Assembly: GCF_017309075.1 (NCBI RefSeq)
Contig: NZ_JAEMGS010000014.1
Coordinates: 1 to 64,000 of the forward strand
Direction of reading: 5' to 3'
DNA length: 64,000 nucleotides
From: Motiliproteus sp. SC1-56
GTDB lineage: Bacteria > Pseudomonadota > Gammaproteobacteria > Pseudomonadales > Balneatricaceae
Positions within the stretch are counted from its first letter, which is position 1; the number at the start of each line of letters is the position of its first letter. A model generated the notes under the pieces. That model searched no databases, was not told the DNA's origin, and saw only the letters and a list, made by a program, of their open reading frames with translations. The position numbers were made by a program, and so were the translations under genes. Shown here one piece after another: positions 1 to 7,650 of the stretch.

Positions 1-75
1 GAGAAACTTCTCTTTGCGTGTCTGGCGACTCTTGCTGGTGAACTCGCTGTCAGCGAAGGAGAGTTGGTGATCCAT
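1..75 (-). mobile_element. IS5-family transposase, N-terminal fragment running off the window
   Basis: The first 25 codons read on the minus strand begin MDHQLSFADSEF and continue with an RQTRKEKF stretch, the typical N-terminus of IS5-type DDE transposases. The gene continues beyond base 1, so it cannot be said whether it is intact. It lies immediately downstream of the HEPN gene and marks the left part of the island as IS-targeted. The bases from 76 to about 200 probably contain the terminal inverted repeat and the junction, but I could not define it from one end only. Confidence 0.75.
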
Positions 76-202
76 GGATAGCCCTCAGCACATCAGAGCG
101 CGGATTGTCTCATGCCAAGGGACTTAATCGCATGCTCCCTAAATCTAACAGCGCCACAGAGCACTACTGACCTCTGCAGCTCGATATGAATTATCGCCTT
201 GG

Positions 203-736
203 TCACGCTTCTAGAGCTCGATCCGTTGCACACACCAACTCCCTGAAAAAGCCAATGCACTTTTTCATGTCATTCTTTCTGACCAAGTGGCTGGACTGCT
301 TGTCGGTGACCGAGCGATGAACGGCTTCACCGCGCTTTTTGATCCAACTGTTCAGCGTCTCTCTTGATCGTTCCACATCAAAATTGAGCCATTGCCAGTG
401 CTCGGTCACATCAGTGCCGAGGTAGGTCTCGAATAGCTGTTTGGTTTTCTGGGAGTTCGGGTTGTGGAAGAACTTCAGCTCTTTCTCGAGTTTTTCCTGA
501 ATGAATTTGGCCACATGACTTCCATCCAGCGATTTCAGTCGCGCTTTCATTTCCTCCTCAATACGATCCTCAACGTAGGTCTCCCACGCTGTCAGCGTCA
601 TGATCAGAGCCGCTCTCTTCAGCACCTCAGGATCACGCCCTGCGCCTTCTCGACCAGCATTGAGTTGGTCGTAGTATTGCAGTAGTTCCTCTGCGTCCTG
701 GATCGAAACTAAAAAAGTTTCTTTGGCATTCGACAT
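203..736 (-). CDS. HEPN-domain protein, RiboL-PSP-HEPN-like, putative ribonuclease toxin
   Basis: A 177-aa all-helical protein. Near residue 137 it has RGEAVH, the R-x4-H signature that forms the active site of many HEPN ribonucleases. The N-terminal half (LTAWETYVEDRIEEE) resembles the RiboL-PSP-HEPN family found in defence loci. I chose the ATG at 736 because the in-frame upstream start is TTG and overlaps the preceding gene; the ATG lies 5 bases after the stop of the ViaA-like gene. It is the last gene of an apparent five-gene operon with DUF2130, Ada-like, RavA-like and ViaA-like genes. RNA cleavage as the effector step is inferred from family knowledge; the fold could instead be a non-catalytic HEPN. 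Confidence 0.7.
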   Translation of the reverse strand: MSNAKETFLVSIQDAEELLQYYDQLNAGREGAGRDPEVLKRAALIMTLTAWETYVEDRIEEEMKARLKSLDGSHVAKFIQEKLEKELKFFHNPNSQKTKQLFETYLGTDVTEHWQWLNFDVERSRETLNSWIKKRGEAVHRSVTDKQSSHLVRKNDMKKCIGFFRELVCATDRALEA

Positions 737-741
737 GTACG

Positions 742-2319
742 TTATTCCCAATCAGGTGACAGATCAGTCCATTTGGAGAAATGGTGCAGTGGATCACAGA
801 GCCGGCTCATAGCTGGGCTAGCCGAGCCGATGAGCACCCCATGAACTTTAAGAGCATGCGTATTGCGTCGGCGCTTGATACGATCGATCAGTGTATCGGG
901 GTAACCAAACTCGCCGTCAGACACCACCAGAATATCGGCATCTTGCCACTGGGTTTCCTTACACTTATCCAGCGCCTGTTGCAGAGGGCCGTTGACATCG
1001 GTGCCACCGCCAAAAGACATGCAGAGAAAGCTGATTAGTCGATCGATACCATTCTCGTTGGCAGAGAGTTCCAGCTCGCTGACTTCGCCCCGGCTTCCGA
1101 ACAGGTAGACATAGCAACCACGGCGATCCTGACCAGCTTTTATCAAGGTCTCGAGCACCACCGCCTTAGCGATATCTTCCGGGCGACCGCGCATCGATCC
1201 TGATGTATCCAAGCAGATGATAATTGGCCCTCGCTCTTCGTTACGCTGGCGACCAGCTCGCTTCACCTCTTGCAGCTCCTCGGCCTCTTCTTCAAAGGTT
1301 TCCTGCATCACACCTTCAACGGCATAACTCACCAGCGCATGCTCGGCGCGTTTTGCGTGCCAAAGCCTCTTAAGCAGTGGATGGCCCAGCAGTGCAGCTT
1401 CTTGAGGCAGCATGCGGCTGATATTGTCGGTGCGGGTGATACCGCGCGTTTCCATCGGCGCCAGCGGTGTACGCACATCACGCTGTCGTTGATAGGTCCG
1501 ACGAAGGGGCTCAAAGATAGTTTCAACGATGGGGGCGCCTTCGGCCTCTCGCATCCGACCCAATGACTGAATCACACCTTGGAGCTGTGGCAACTTTTTC
1601 AACAGCTTGCGCAGAGCCACCATGTTCATCCAGCCATGGCTTTGCAGTACACCGCGAGAAAAGTCGAAACCGAGGCCCAGTACAAGCTGCAGATCACCCA
1701 GCACCTGCTCGAGCTGCTGCCACACGGCAATGCGCTCTCGCCACTGCTGGTCCAAAAAATCGCCTAAACCAGCAGTCATCTCCCCCCAAGCTACCGCTTC
1801 AGCTTGCTCAGCTAATGAACGTAACTGTGCTGCGGTTAAACACTGCTGATTGCCCGTATTGCTTCGCTTTTTGCGTTTCGACTTGGCGCTTGCGTTGAGC
1901 GCACGCAGCCGCTCCAGCTCACTGGTGTGCAGCTGGTCAAGCAGCGCCTGAAATCTAGATTGAAAGGAGGTGTATCCCTGCTCGATAAAACGCAACAGAT
2001 CGATTACCAACCCATCCGTCAACTCCTCATTGTCACGGCAGTAGCGTAACAACCCCATCTTCTCGATGGGCTCAAACAATTGCCTAGCATTGGTACCCGG
2101 TAGCCACTCACCTATAACCGAGGGAGCCTTGCCCTGAAGCAACTCCGACCGCCAGGCCGTGACCTCTTTGCACCGCTGCTCGAAGGTTCCGATTGAATTG
2201 ACGATAACCGGTTCAGCTAGTGCCGGAGGCAGATCACGTAGACCTGCGAACGGACTCGCGAGCTCAGTAAAACCGCCGAGGGACGCTAGCGCTTTCGTTT
2301 CGTTCAACATGCTATCCAT
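742..2319 (-). CDS. ViaA-like von Willebrand factor A domain protein
   Basis: A 525-aa protein with a long helical N-terminal part and a C-terminal VWA domain. The MIDAS motif DTSGS is near residue 371, followed by the FGGGTD and VVSDG segments typical of the fold. The layout and the VWA sequence resemble E. coli ViaA, the partner of the MoxR ATPase RavA. The gene begins 30 bases after the RavA-like gene and ends 5 bases before the HEPN gene, so the three are very probably translated together. By analogy the VWA domain should bind a metal and hand clients to the ATPase. That this copy works in defence rather than respiration is inferred from its island location and HEPN neighbour. Confidence 0.8.
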   Translation of the reverse strand: MDSMLNETKALASLGGFTELASPFAGLRDLPPALAEPVIVNSIGTFEQRCKEVTAWRSELLQGKAPSVIGEWLPGTNARQLFEPIEKMGLLRYCRDNEELTDGLVIDLLRFIEQGYTSFQSRFQALLDQLHTSELERLRALNASAKSKRKKRSNTGNQQCLTAAQLRSLAEQAEAVAWGEMTAGLGDFLDQQWRERIAVWQQLEQVLGDLQLVLGLGFDFSRGVLQSHGWMNMVALRKLLKKLPQLQGVIQSLGRMREAEGAPIVETIFEPLRRTYQRQRDVRTPLAPMETRGITRTDNISRMLPQEAALLGHPLLKRLWHAKRAEHALVSYAVEGVMQETFEEEAEELQEVKRAGRQRNEERGPIIICLDTSGSMRGRPEDIAKAVVLETLIKAGQDRRGCYVYLFGSRGEVSELELSANENGIDRLISFLCMSFGGGTDVNGPLQQALDKCKETQWQDADILVVSDGEFGYPDTLIDRIKRRRNTHALKVHGVLIGSASPAMSRLCDPLHHFSKWTDLSPDWE

Positions 2320-2349
2320 GCATCAATTCCCAAACCAAATAACGGCTAA

Positions 2350-3876
2350 TCACTCTTCACCTGCAGCGGGCACATACTCACCTTGTAAGGCCTCACCACT
2401 TTTGGTTGCGGCTTTTGGCGGTACTTGCGGCTGCTCTTCGAGGGGTAAGGACTGGAAGCCTGAGATCAGCTTGTCGACTCGCTTCCGTAATGATTCGGTG
2501 TGATTCAAGGCACTCTGTAGCGTCTTTGTCATATCTGGTAGCAGTGAACCATCAATCCACAGATGTCCTTGAAGCGTCGATTCAACGGAGGTTTTACGCT
2601 GTTCAAGCAACTCCGCAAACCGCTGCAAGCGGTTTGAGAGATCGCTAACTTGGCGAACGCGATCTTCGATATGGCCCTGCGAGTACTTGACTGTGATGAG
2701 GTAGGGCTCGTTCGGCTCCATGATCATTTTGGGATTGGTCTGGTAGCTGTGTCTGGTAGTCTCTTGGCCATGCTGATCCACAAACAGAGGGTTACCTTTT
2801 GCATCCTTAGCCTGGATCTTACGAGAAGCAGCTTGCACGACCTTCCCGCTCTCGTTCAAAAATAGTGGTTTACCATTCTGTTCGCCCTGCACCTTATTCT
2901 GCTGATCTCTTTTCAGCACGCCTTCCCAAATATTGATGTATTCGACCAAATCATCGGCACCGTCTTGGCTATCCACCGCCACACTGCGCTTATAGACATC
3001 AACCAACCCTTCTAACTGCTCCGGCTTATCCCATAGGCAATGGGGTAGCAGCCAAGCATCATAAATACTCACTTCCTGCTGTTGGCTGGTATAGGCGGAA
3101 ACTCTCAGTAGCTTGATAAGCTTGCGCCAACGACGGTCGGACACCTCAATCTTTTCCGCTGCCAGGTAGTTACGGAACGCTGTGCAGAGAGCGATCACAT
3201 CGGTGCTGAGTGGAATCTGCTTGGCTTCCTGCTGGATCGTTTTCAGCTCGTCTAATTGGAGGCGAATAGACTCGTCAACCGACGTTTCACTGTCCTCCAA
3301 GTGCAACAGTTGCTCGAAGGAATCGTCACTAACCGGGTTTACATAGGAACGCAGCATAAAGCGGTCATAGAGCGCAGCCAGTTCTTCGCCTTCTGGCAGC
3401 TCATTACTGGCAGCTACCACCGAGATCAGGTCGATCTCGTTACGATTGATCCCGTTATCAAACTTACGCTCGTTCAGCACCGTCAGCAGACTGTTGAGGA
3501 TGGCGCTGTTGGCCTTGAAGATCTCGTCGATAAAAGCCACCGATGCCGATGGCAGGTAACCGTCCGTCAAACGGTGGTAGCGGTCCTCTTCAAGGGCCTT
3601 GATCGATAGCGGGCCAAACAGCTCTTCGGGCACCGAGAAACGGGTAAGTAGGCGCTCAAAGTAGTTAGCACCGGAGAACACGTCCTTGAGCCGCTTGGCC
3701 AGCTCACTCTTGGCAGTGCCCGGCGGACCGAGCAGCAACACATGCTCCCCAGCCAACGCTGCCAGCAGCACCAGCTTGACCTGGTGCTCACGCTCCAGCA
3801 GACCACTCTGCATGACGTCGATCAGCTTATTCAGTCGAGCTTTTAGGTCGTAGGTAACGGTCATTTGTTGGTTCAT
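2350..3876 (-). CDS. RavA-like MoxR-family AAA+ ATPase
   Basis: A 508-aa protein with Walker A GPPGTAKS near residue 50, Walker B FIDEI near residue 116, and the LLTRFSVPEELFGPLS stretch diagnostic of the RavA branch of MoxR ATPases. A long C-terminal region beyond the AAA+ core corresponds to the RavA extension. I prefer the ATG at 3876, preceded by GAAGGA; an upstream ATG at 3897 is in frame. MoxR ATPases act as hexameric chaperone-like machines with VWA partners, here the next gene. This pair is distinct from the chromosomal MoxR/CoxE-type pair at 41.3-43.3 kb. Family assignment is firm; the client is unknown. Confidence 0.85.
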   Translation of the reverse strand: MNQQMTVTYDLKARLNKLIDVMQSGLLEREHQVKLVLLAALAGEHVLLLGPPGTAKSELAKRLKDVFSGANYFERLLTRFSVPEELFGPLSIKALEEDRYHRLTDGYLPSASVAFIDEIFKANSAILNSLLTVLNERKFDNGINRNEIDLISVVAASNELPEGEELAALYDRFMLRSYVNPVSDDSFEQLLHLEDSETSVDESIRLQLDELKTIQQEAKQIPLSTDVIALCTAFRNYLAAEKIEVSDRRWRKLIKLLRVSAYTSQQQEVSIYDAWLLPHCLWDKPEQLEGLVDVYKRSVAVDSQDGADDLVEYINIWEGVLKRDQQNKVQGEQNGKPLFLNESGKVVQAASRKIQAKDAKGNPLFVDQHGQETTRHSYQTNPKMIMEPNEPYLITVKYSQGHIEDRVRQVSDLSNRLQRFAELLEQRKTSVESTLQGHLWIDGSLLPDMTKTLQSALNHTESLRKRVDKLISGFQSLPLEEQPQVPPKAATKSGEALQGEYVPAAGEE

Positions 3877-3967
3877 TCCTTGAATTCCTTCATTCAAAAG
3901 GCCTTTTCGGCCGACACATCACGCAACAGTCGCGTCCGTTGCATTGGTTTAAGTTGATCGGGTCAAG

Positions 3968-4777
3968 TTACTTAGGCAGCACCTTCCAAGGGTAAGAGCT
4001 GGTATCCGGTACACCACCTGCTTTCCATTTTGCGTACTCTTTCCTCATACAGGCGCCGCAGGGTTTGTAGCCTGCGGCGATGGCTTCGCTTTCGTTGGCG
4101 AAAAATACCCGATGGCCGGCATAGCCTTTATCCAATGCGCGGTTGGCTGCCGAACACTCCAGTTCGCCGTAGCGTTTCTCTTTGCTGTTGCCGCCCAATG
4201 TGCCTTTAAGGGGGCTTTGGTAGAATTCGCCATCAGGGCCGAGGAGGCGGTAAGTTTTGGCGGCACCATTAAGCACAGACAGGAGCTGCTTGATGTACGG
4301 CTTCAGCAGTGGGACGAGAAACTCAGTGAGTGATACTTCATCAGTAAACGACACCTTGCGACAGGCGTGTTCGACGCCAATCACGCTGATGTCGTTGTCC
4401 TTAAGTGCCGGGGAGTTTTTCCAGGAACCGGAAGGGTTCCTAGTCGTGTTGACTGGAGTGAGGGGCATGGAGCCAGGCAGCGCTGTCTCGCACCAGCGCT
4501 GATAGGGTTCTGTTGCCTCCTCATAAAACCAGGCCGTGATCCGCAGGGTTAAGGGTTCGACATTACGGGGCAGCGTCACCGCGATTAGGCGTAGCGCGGG
4601 ATGCGGCTCGCGGATCTCGATCCAGGCGATCTGGCTTTTCTTGTTGATGGTAGCGCTGAAGCGGAGCCGATCATCGGCGTCCGTCAGCAGCGGTTTGATG
4701 ACTCGCTGCACTTCAGCCTTGGCGTGCTTCCAATCGCGCTCAAATTGGTCGGAATTAACGTAATCGAAGGTACTCAT
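3968..4777 (-). CDS. Protein with C-terminal Ada-type zinc-binding domain
   Basis: A 269-aa protein. The C-terminal 80 residues follow the pattern of the metal-binding domain of the Ada DNA-repair protein: a LGPDGEFYQSPLKGTLGG stretch, one cysteine (ECSAANRAL), HRVFFANESEAIAAGYKPC, then CGACMRKEY. Three cysteines are visible, in the places where Ada-type domains hold zinc. In Ada this domain takes methyl groups from DNA phosphotriesters, but similar domains also occur as simple DNA- or metal-binding modules. The N-terminal 170 residues match nothing I recognise. The ATG at 4777 lies 11 bases after the DUF2130 gene, and the RavA-like gene follows after about 90 bases, placing it inside the same operon. 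Confidence 0.6.
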   Translation of the reverse strand: MSTFDYVNSDQFERDWKHAKAEVQRVIKPLLTDADDRLRFSATINKKSQIAWIEIREPHPALRLIAVTLPRNVEPLTLRITAWFYEEATEPYQRWCETALPGSMPLTPVNTTRNPSGSWKNSPALKDNDISVIGVEHACRKVSFTDEVSLTEFLVPLLKPYIKQLLSVLNGAAKTYRLLGPDGEFYQSPLKGTLGGNSKEKRYGELECSAANRALDKGYAGHRVFFANESEAIAAGYKPCGACMRKEYAKWKAGGVPDTSSYPWKVLPK

Positions 4778-4788
4778 TCGGCTTGCTC

Positions 4789-6063
4789 CTATGCTCCCAG
4801 CTCGTCTAAGCAGGCAATAGCTTCGAGGTGTGGTAGTGAACTTGCGGAGATGCCTTGCAGCTCGCCACACAAGCTAATCATCTGGTTGCTGATGCGACCG
4901 ATCTGACCTTCGCGCTTTTTCCACAGCCTCTGCATGGCGCGCTTTTCCCTCTCCAAATCGTCCTGCATCTCTCCATAACCCTCGACCACAGAGCGCACTC
5001 GCTGGGCGAACTGATTGCTACAGATGTAGTCGAACAGCGCTTCCATCTGCTCCCCCTTACCGGCAGTCACAGTGCGCTGGCGCTGGGTTTCGATCAGCAC
5101 TGTACGCAACGCTTCGGAAAGTCCTTTAGTGAACTCGGGTTTCACGAGCCAAACTCCTTCGTGAATCAGCATCGGTTCGTTGATACCGGCAGGGAACACA
5201 GTACTCACCAGTACCGCAATATCCGCGCCTGCCGCCTGCTGGTCCTCCTTGAGCTTGCTGATCCAGCTGCCCGACCAGTTCTCAGCCCGCTTGGTTTCCC
5301 AGATGATGGTGCCGCATCCGGTACCAGAACGTAGATGGACGCTTTGAACCACGTCCGCTCCCCGCACCCCTTTCTTCACTTCGTTGATTTCATCAAACGG
5401 GTAGGTCTGGCGTAGCATCTCTTCGAGTTCCAGCTCCAGCACTTCGCCACGAAGTTGCTGGGAGCCCTGTTCAAGCTTGCGAGTCAGCTCTTCGTTGGAT
5501 TTCTGAGCGTCGGCAATCTTCTTTTTCAGTTCGGCCTCGCGCAGCGCAAAACCCTCACGTACTTTGCTTTCGATTTGCCCACGCTCAGCAGCGACTTTGC
5601 GCTCTATCTCCAACCCCAACTCGGCCTGTTTCTCCTCCAGTGCCTTTTTCTCTTTACGCAGTGCAAGCTCGTTGTCACGGAATTCGGCCAGCTTCTTATC
5701 CTTCTCAGCCAGCTCATCCTGCAGTGCCTTCGCTTCCTCTAGCGCCTCAGCGCGAGCAGACTCTGCCGCTTTTATTTTTGCTGCTTCGAGTTGTTTCTTG
5801 GACTTGATCTCTTGAGCCTGACTGTCTTCGAGCTTCTCCTTCAGCTCAGAAATTTTGGATTCAAACTCTCGCGCCTGTTTGCGCGCCAACTCTTTCGCGA
5901 TGCGTTTCTCCAGAGCCTCACGCTCCGTGGCCAGCATCGCCTCGTATTCGTCTTCGTAACGATCGATCAACTGATGGGTGATGGCATCGCGTAGCGCGAA
6001 CTGCTGCTCGCAGTGGGGGCAGGTAATCTGTTCTTGGGGGTCGAGGATGATTTTGTTGGCCAT
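4789..6063 (-). CDS. DUF2130 protein with coiled coil and nuclease-like C-terminal domain
   Basis: A 424-aa protein. The N-terminus has a CPHC pair of a small zinc-ribbon type, followed by a long charged coiled coil (about residues 45-215, rich in Glu, Lys and Ala). The C-terminal part matches the DUF2130 family. Within it, GADVVQ followed about 17 residues later by WETKRAENW (near residue 258) looks like the D...ExK arrangement of PD-(D/E)XK nucleases; this is my reading and unproven. The start at 6063 (ATGGCC) fits the family length. As first gene of the five-gene operon it would be transcribed from the 6064-6236 region, which holds two palindromes. Confidence 0.7.
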   Translation of the reverse strand: MANKIILDPQEQITCPHCEQQFALRDAITHQLIDRYEDEYEAMLATEREALEKRIAKELARKQAREFESKISELKEKLEDSQAQEIKSKKQLEAAKIKAAESARAEALEEAKALQDELAEKDKKLAEFRDNELALRKEKKALEEKQAELGLEIERKVAAERGQIESKVREGFALREAELKKKIADAQKSNEELTRKLEQGSQQLRGEVLELELEEMLRQTYPFDEINEVKKGVRGADVVQSVHLRSGTGCGTIIWETKRAENWSGSWISKLKEDQQAAGADIAVLVSTVFPAGINEPMLIHEGVWLVKPEFTKGLSEALRTVLIETQRQRTVTAGKGEQMEALFDYICSNQFAQRVRSVVEGYGEMQDDLEREKRAMQRLWKKREGQIGRISNQMISLCGELQGISASSLPHLEAIACLDELGA

Positions 6064-6147
6064 GGGTCCGTATTCCTTCAACGATGGTGGTTACAATCCT
6101 TGTGTTACAGCAACCATGCCACAATGAGGCCGTCTCTTAACCTATTG

Positions 6148-6161
6148 TATTTACGTAAATA
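6148..6161. promoter_or_regulatory. 14-bp perfect palindrome upstream of the DUF2130 operon
   Basis: TATTTACGTAAATA is a perfect palindrome about 85 bases upstream of the DUF2130 start, in the 173-base gap between two minus-strand genes. It is a plausible operator for a dimeric regulator of the five-gene operon. No T-run of a terminator follows it. Confidence 0.35.
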
Positions 6162-6194
6162 AATAAAGCTTTCTGCCGGTCCGCATCCGCAGAC

Positions 6195-6212
6195 AGGTAA
6201 ATTAAATTACCT
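6195..6212. promoter_or_regulatory. Imperfect 18-bp palindrome downstream of the 161-aa gene
   Basis: AGGTAAATTAAATTACCT is palindromic at 16 of 18 positions. It lies 25 bases after the stop of the 161-aa gene and about 130 bases upstream of the DUF2130 start. It may be a second operator half or part of a weak terminator; the sequence does not decide. Confidence 0.3.
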
Positions 6213-6236
6213 ATTTGAAAATAATCATACGAATGC

Positions 6237-6722
6237 TTAGCTGACAGAAACGACCTCCGCAGCCACCTTATCCGACCAAATCGCTACGATCCCGTCGTAG
6301 GGGCTTAACTGGTGCCGATCAACCCAATCAGGTTGCCAATCCGGATAAAACTCCGGGTGTGCGTCATAGACTTTATCTATCGTTTCTTCAGCCAGTGCTA
6401 ACCACTGCTTCAAATAGCCGCTGCCTGCTGAGCAGGGATCAGCGAGCCTGCCCACAGAAAGACACGACTCTATGATCTGGACTTGAAAAGCTTCGCCCAG
6501 TTTCTCAAGAACAATGCCCTCATCAAGCAGCCAAACTTGGTAATGCCTTTCCCAGGTAGCAAGGTCTGTGTATAGACAGACTTGGACCGGTATGTCCGCA
6601 TAACGAGCCTTAGCAATTAGTGCAAATAATTCCTTCTTAGCCGCAAGGTATGCACCGCCACGCCACTGCAAACGGTTCCTGACCAAATCCAGGCGCCAGC
6701 CGACAATTTCCGATTTTGTCAT
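6237..6722 (-). CDS. Hypothetical 161-aa protein, third gene of the ATPase/PLD-like unit
   Basis: I do not recognise this protein. It is a soluble alpha/beta-looking sequence without signal peptide or membrane segment, and tryptophan-rich (ATWERHYQVWLL, DWQPDWVDRH). The ATG at 6722 is preceded by AAGGA at a good distance; an upstream ATG at 6752 overlaps the previous gene and has no better site. It follows the PLD-like gene by 16 bases and is probably co-transcribed with it and the DUF3696 ATPase. A role as immunity, sensor or accessory factor of that unit is only inferred from position. Confidence 0.6.
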   Translation of the reverse strand: MTKSEIVGWRLDLVRNRLQWRGGAYLAAKKELFALIAKARYADIPVQVCLYTDLATWERHYQVWLLDEGIVLEKLGEAFQVQIIESCLSVGRLADPCSAGSGYLKQWLALAEETIDKVYDAHPEFYPDWQPDWVDRHQLSPYDGIVAIWSDKVAAEVVSVS

Positions 6723-6738
6723 CGCTAATCCTTGCTCT

Positions 6739-7650
6739 TTAGCCGCCCACAACCGTCAAAGGCTCGTAAATCCGCCCCTGCGGGTTCGCGAAAATCTTCC
6801 ATTGTTCGCTCCTGCCATCCTCAGAAAGACGATTAATGTTCACTTTTAAGCTTGCTTGATAGGCCACTTCATTTAGACCATGTCCGAATGAGTAACCCAC
6901 CATATCGGTCAGCAGGAAGCGGTCATGCATTGCATTCGGAGTACGAATCCAGACATCGACCTGAAATCCAGCCGGAAGACAGGGCTGTACGTGCTCTACC
7001 AACCCCCGTTCTATCTCCGCTCTATTCTTCGGAGCAGCTCGGTCTCTTGCCTGCTCTACGGTATGAACAACCAGCTTTTTCAGTCCCACACGCCCTTTAC
7101 CAATCTCTTCAATAAACTTGAGAAGGGGGATGCGATAGCGGTCATCGGTAGGATCGAAGTAGGGATCAACCAAGTGCAATGTTCGTGCAAGACGAAGGCT
7201 GGTAGAAACAGCAGCAGCCATAGTTTCGGCCCGGCGCTCTACGCTTTCCGTCTGTCCAAGATCCCAATCTTCTGGGGCCTCACCGAGCATATTCAGATAG
7301 CTGAAAACCTTCGGGTCATCTTCGGCCTGCTGATCCAATATGGCATGCAGATCTGCAACTGCAGGTGACGCTAGCACCTTAGCCAGCCACACATCCCCAG
7401 CGTTCATCGGGACGGAAGACTTGGGGCTCACTCCCTGCTTTTTGATTCTTTCTAAGAGTAATATGCATTTGCTTCTTGCTACGGGCTTCAAGCCCAGTCG
7501 TTGAACCCCTTGTCGCACTGAATCGGTCCACTTCTGCGGCACATCGACCAGAACCCTTCCCTTATCGGCCCCAAACTCAGCAAAAAAGCGCTGAAGAATA
7601 TTGATGTCACTGACGACCACATCTGGATTAAGCGCATATTCTCTGATCAC
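6739..7650 (-). CDS. Protein with single PLD-like HxRx4D motif, partner of the DUF3696 ATPase
   Basis: A 303-aa protein. Near residue 244 the segment HDRFLLTD fits H-x-K/R-x4-D, the catalytic signature of the phospholipase D superfamily, with arginine in place of the usual lysine. A HLVDPYFDP stretch near residue 160 also resembles the core strand of PLD-like folds. Only one such motif is present, so the active enzyme would need to dimerise, as in single-motif PLD nucleases. Its ATG overlaps the ATPase stop by 4 bases (7647-7650), meaning tight translational coupling. Nuclease or phospholipase activity is inferred; the Arg substitution leaves open an inactive fold. Confidence 0.5.
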   Translation of the reverse strand: MIREYALNPDVVVSDINILQRFFAEFGADKGRVLVDVPQKWTDSVRQGVQRLGLKPVARSKCILLLERIKKQGVSPKSSVPMNAGDVWLAKVLASPAVADLHAILDQQAEDDPKVFSYLNMLGEAPEDWDLGQTESVERRAETMAAAVSTSLRLARTLHLVDPYFDPTDDRYRIPLLKFIEEIGKGRVGLKKLVVHTVEQARDRAAPKNRAEIERGLVEHVQPCLPAGFQVDVWIRTPNAMHDRFLLTDMVGYSFGHGLNEVAYQASLKVNINRLSEDGRSEQWKIFANPQGRIYEPLTVVGG

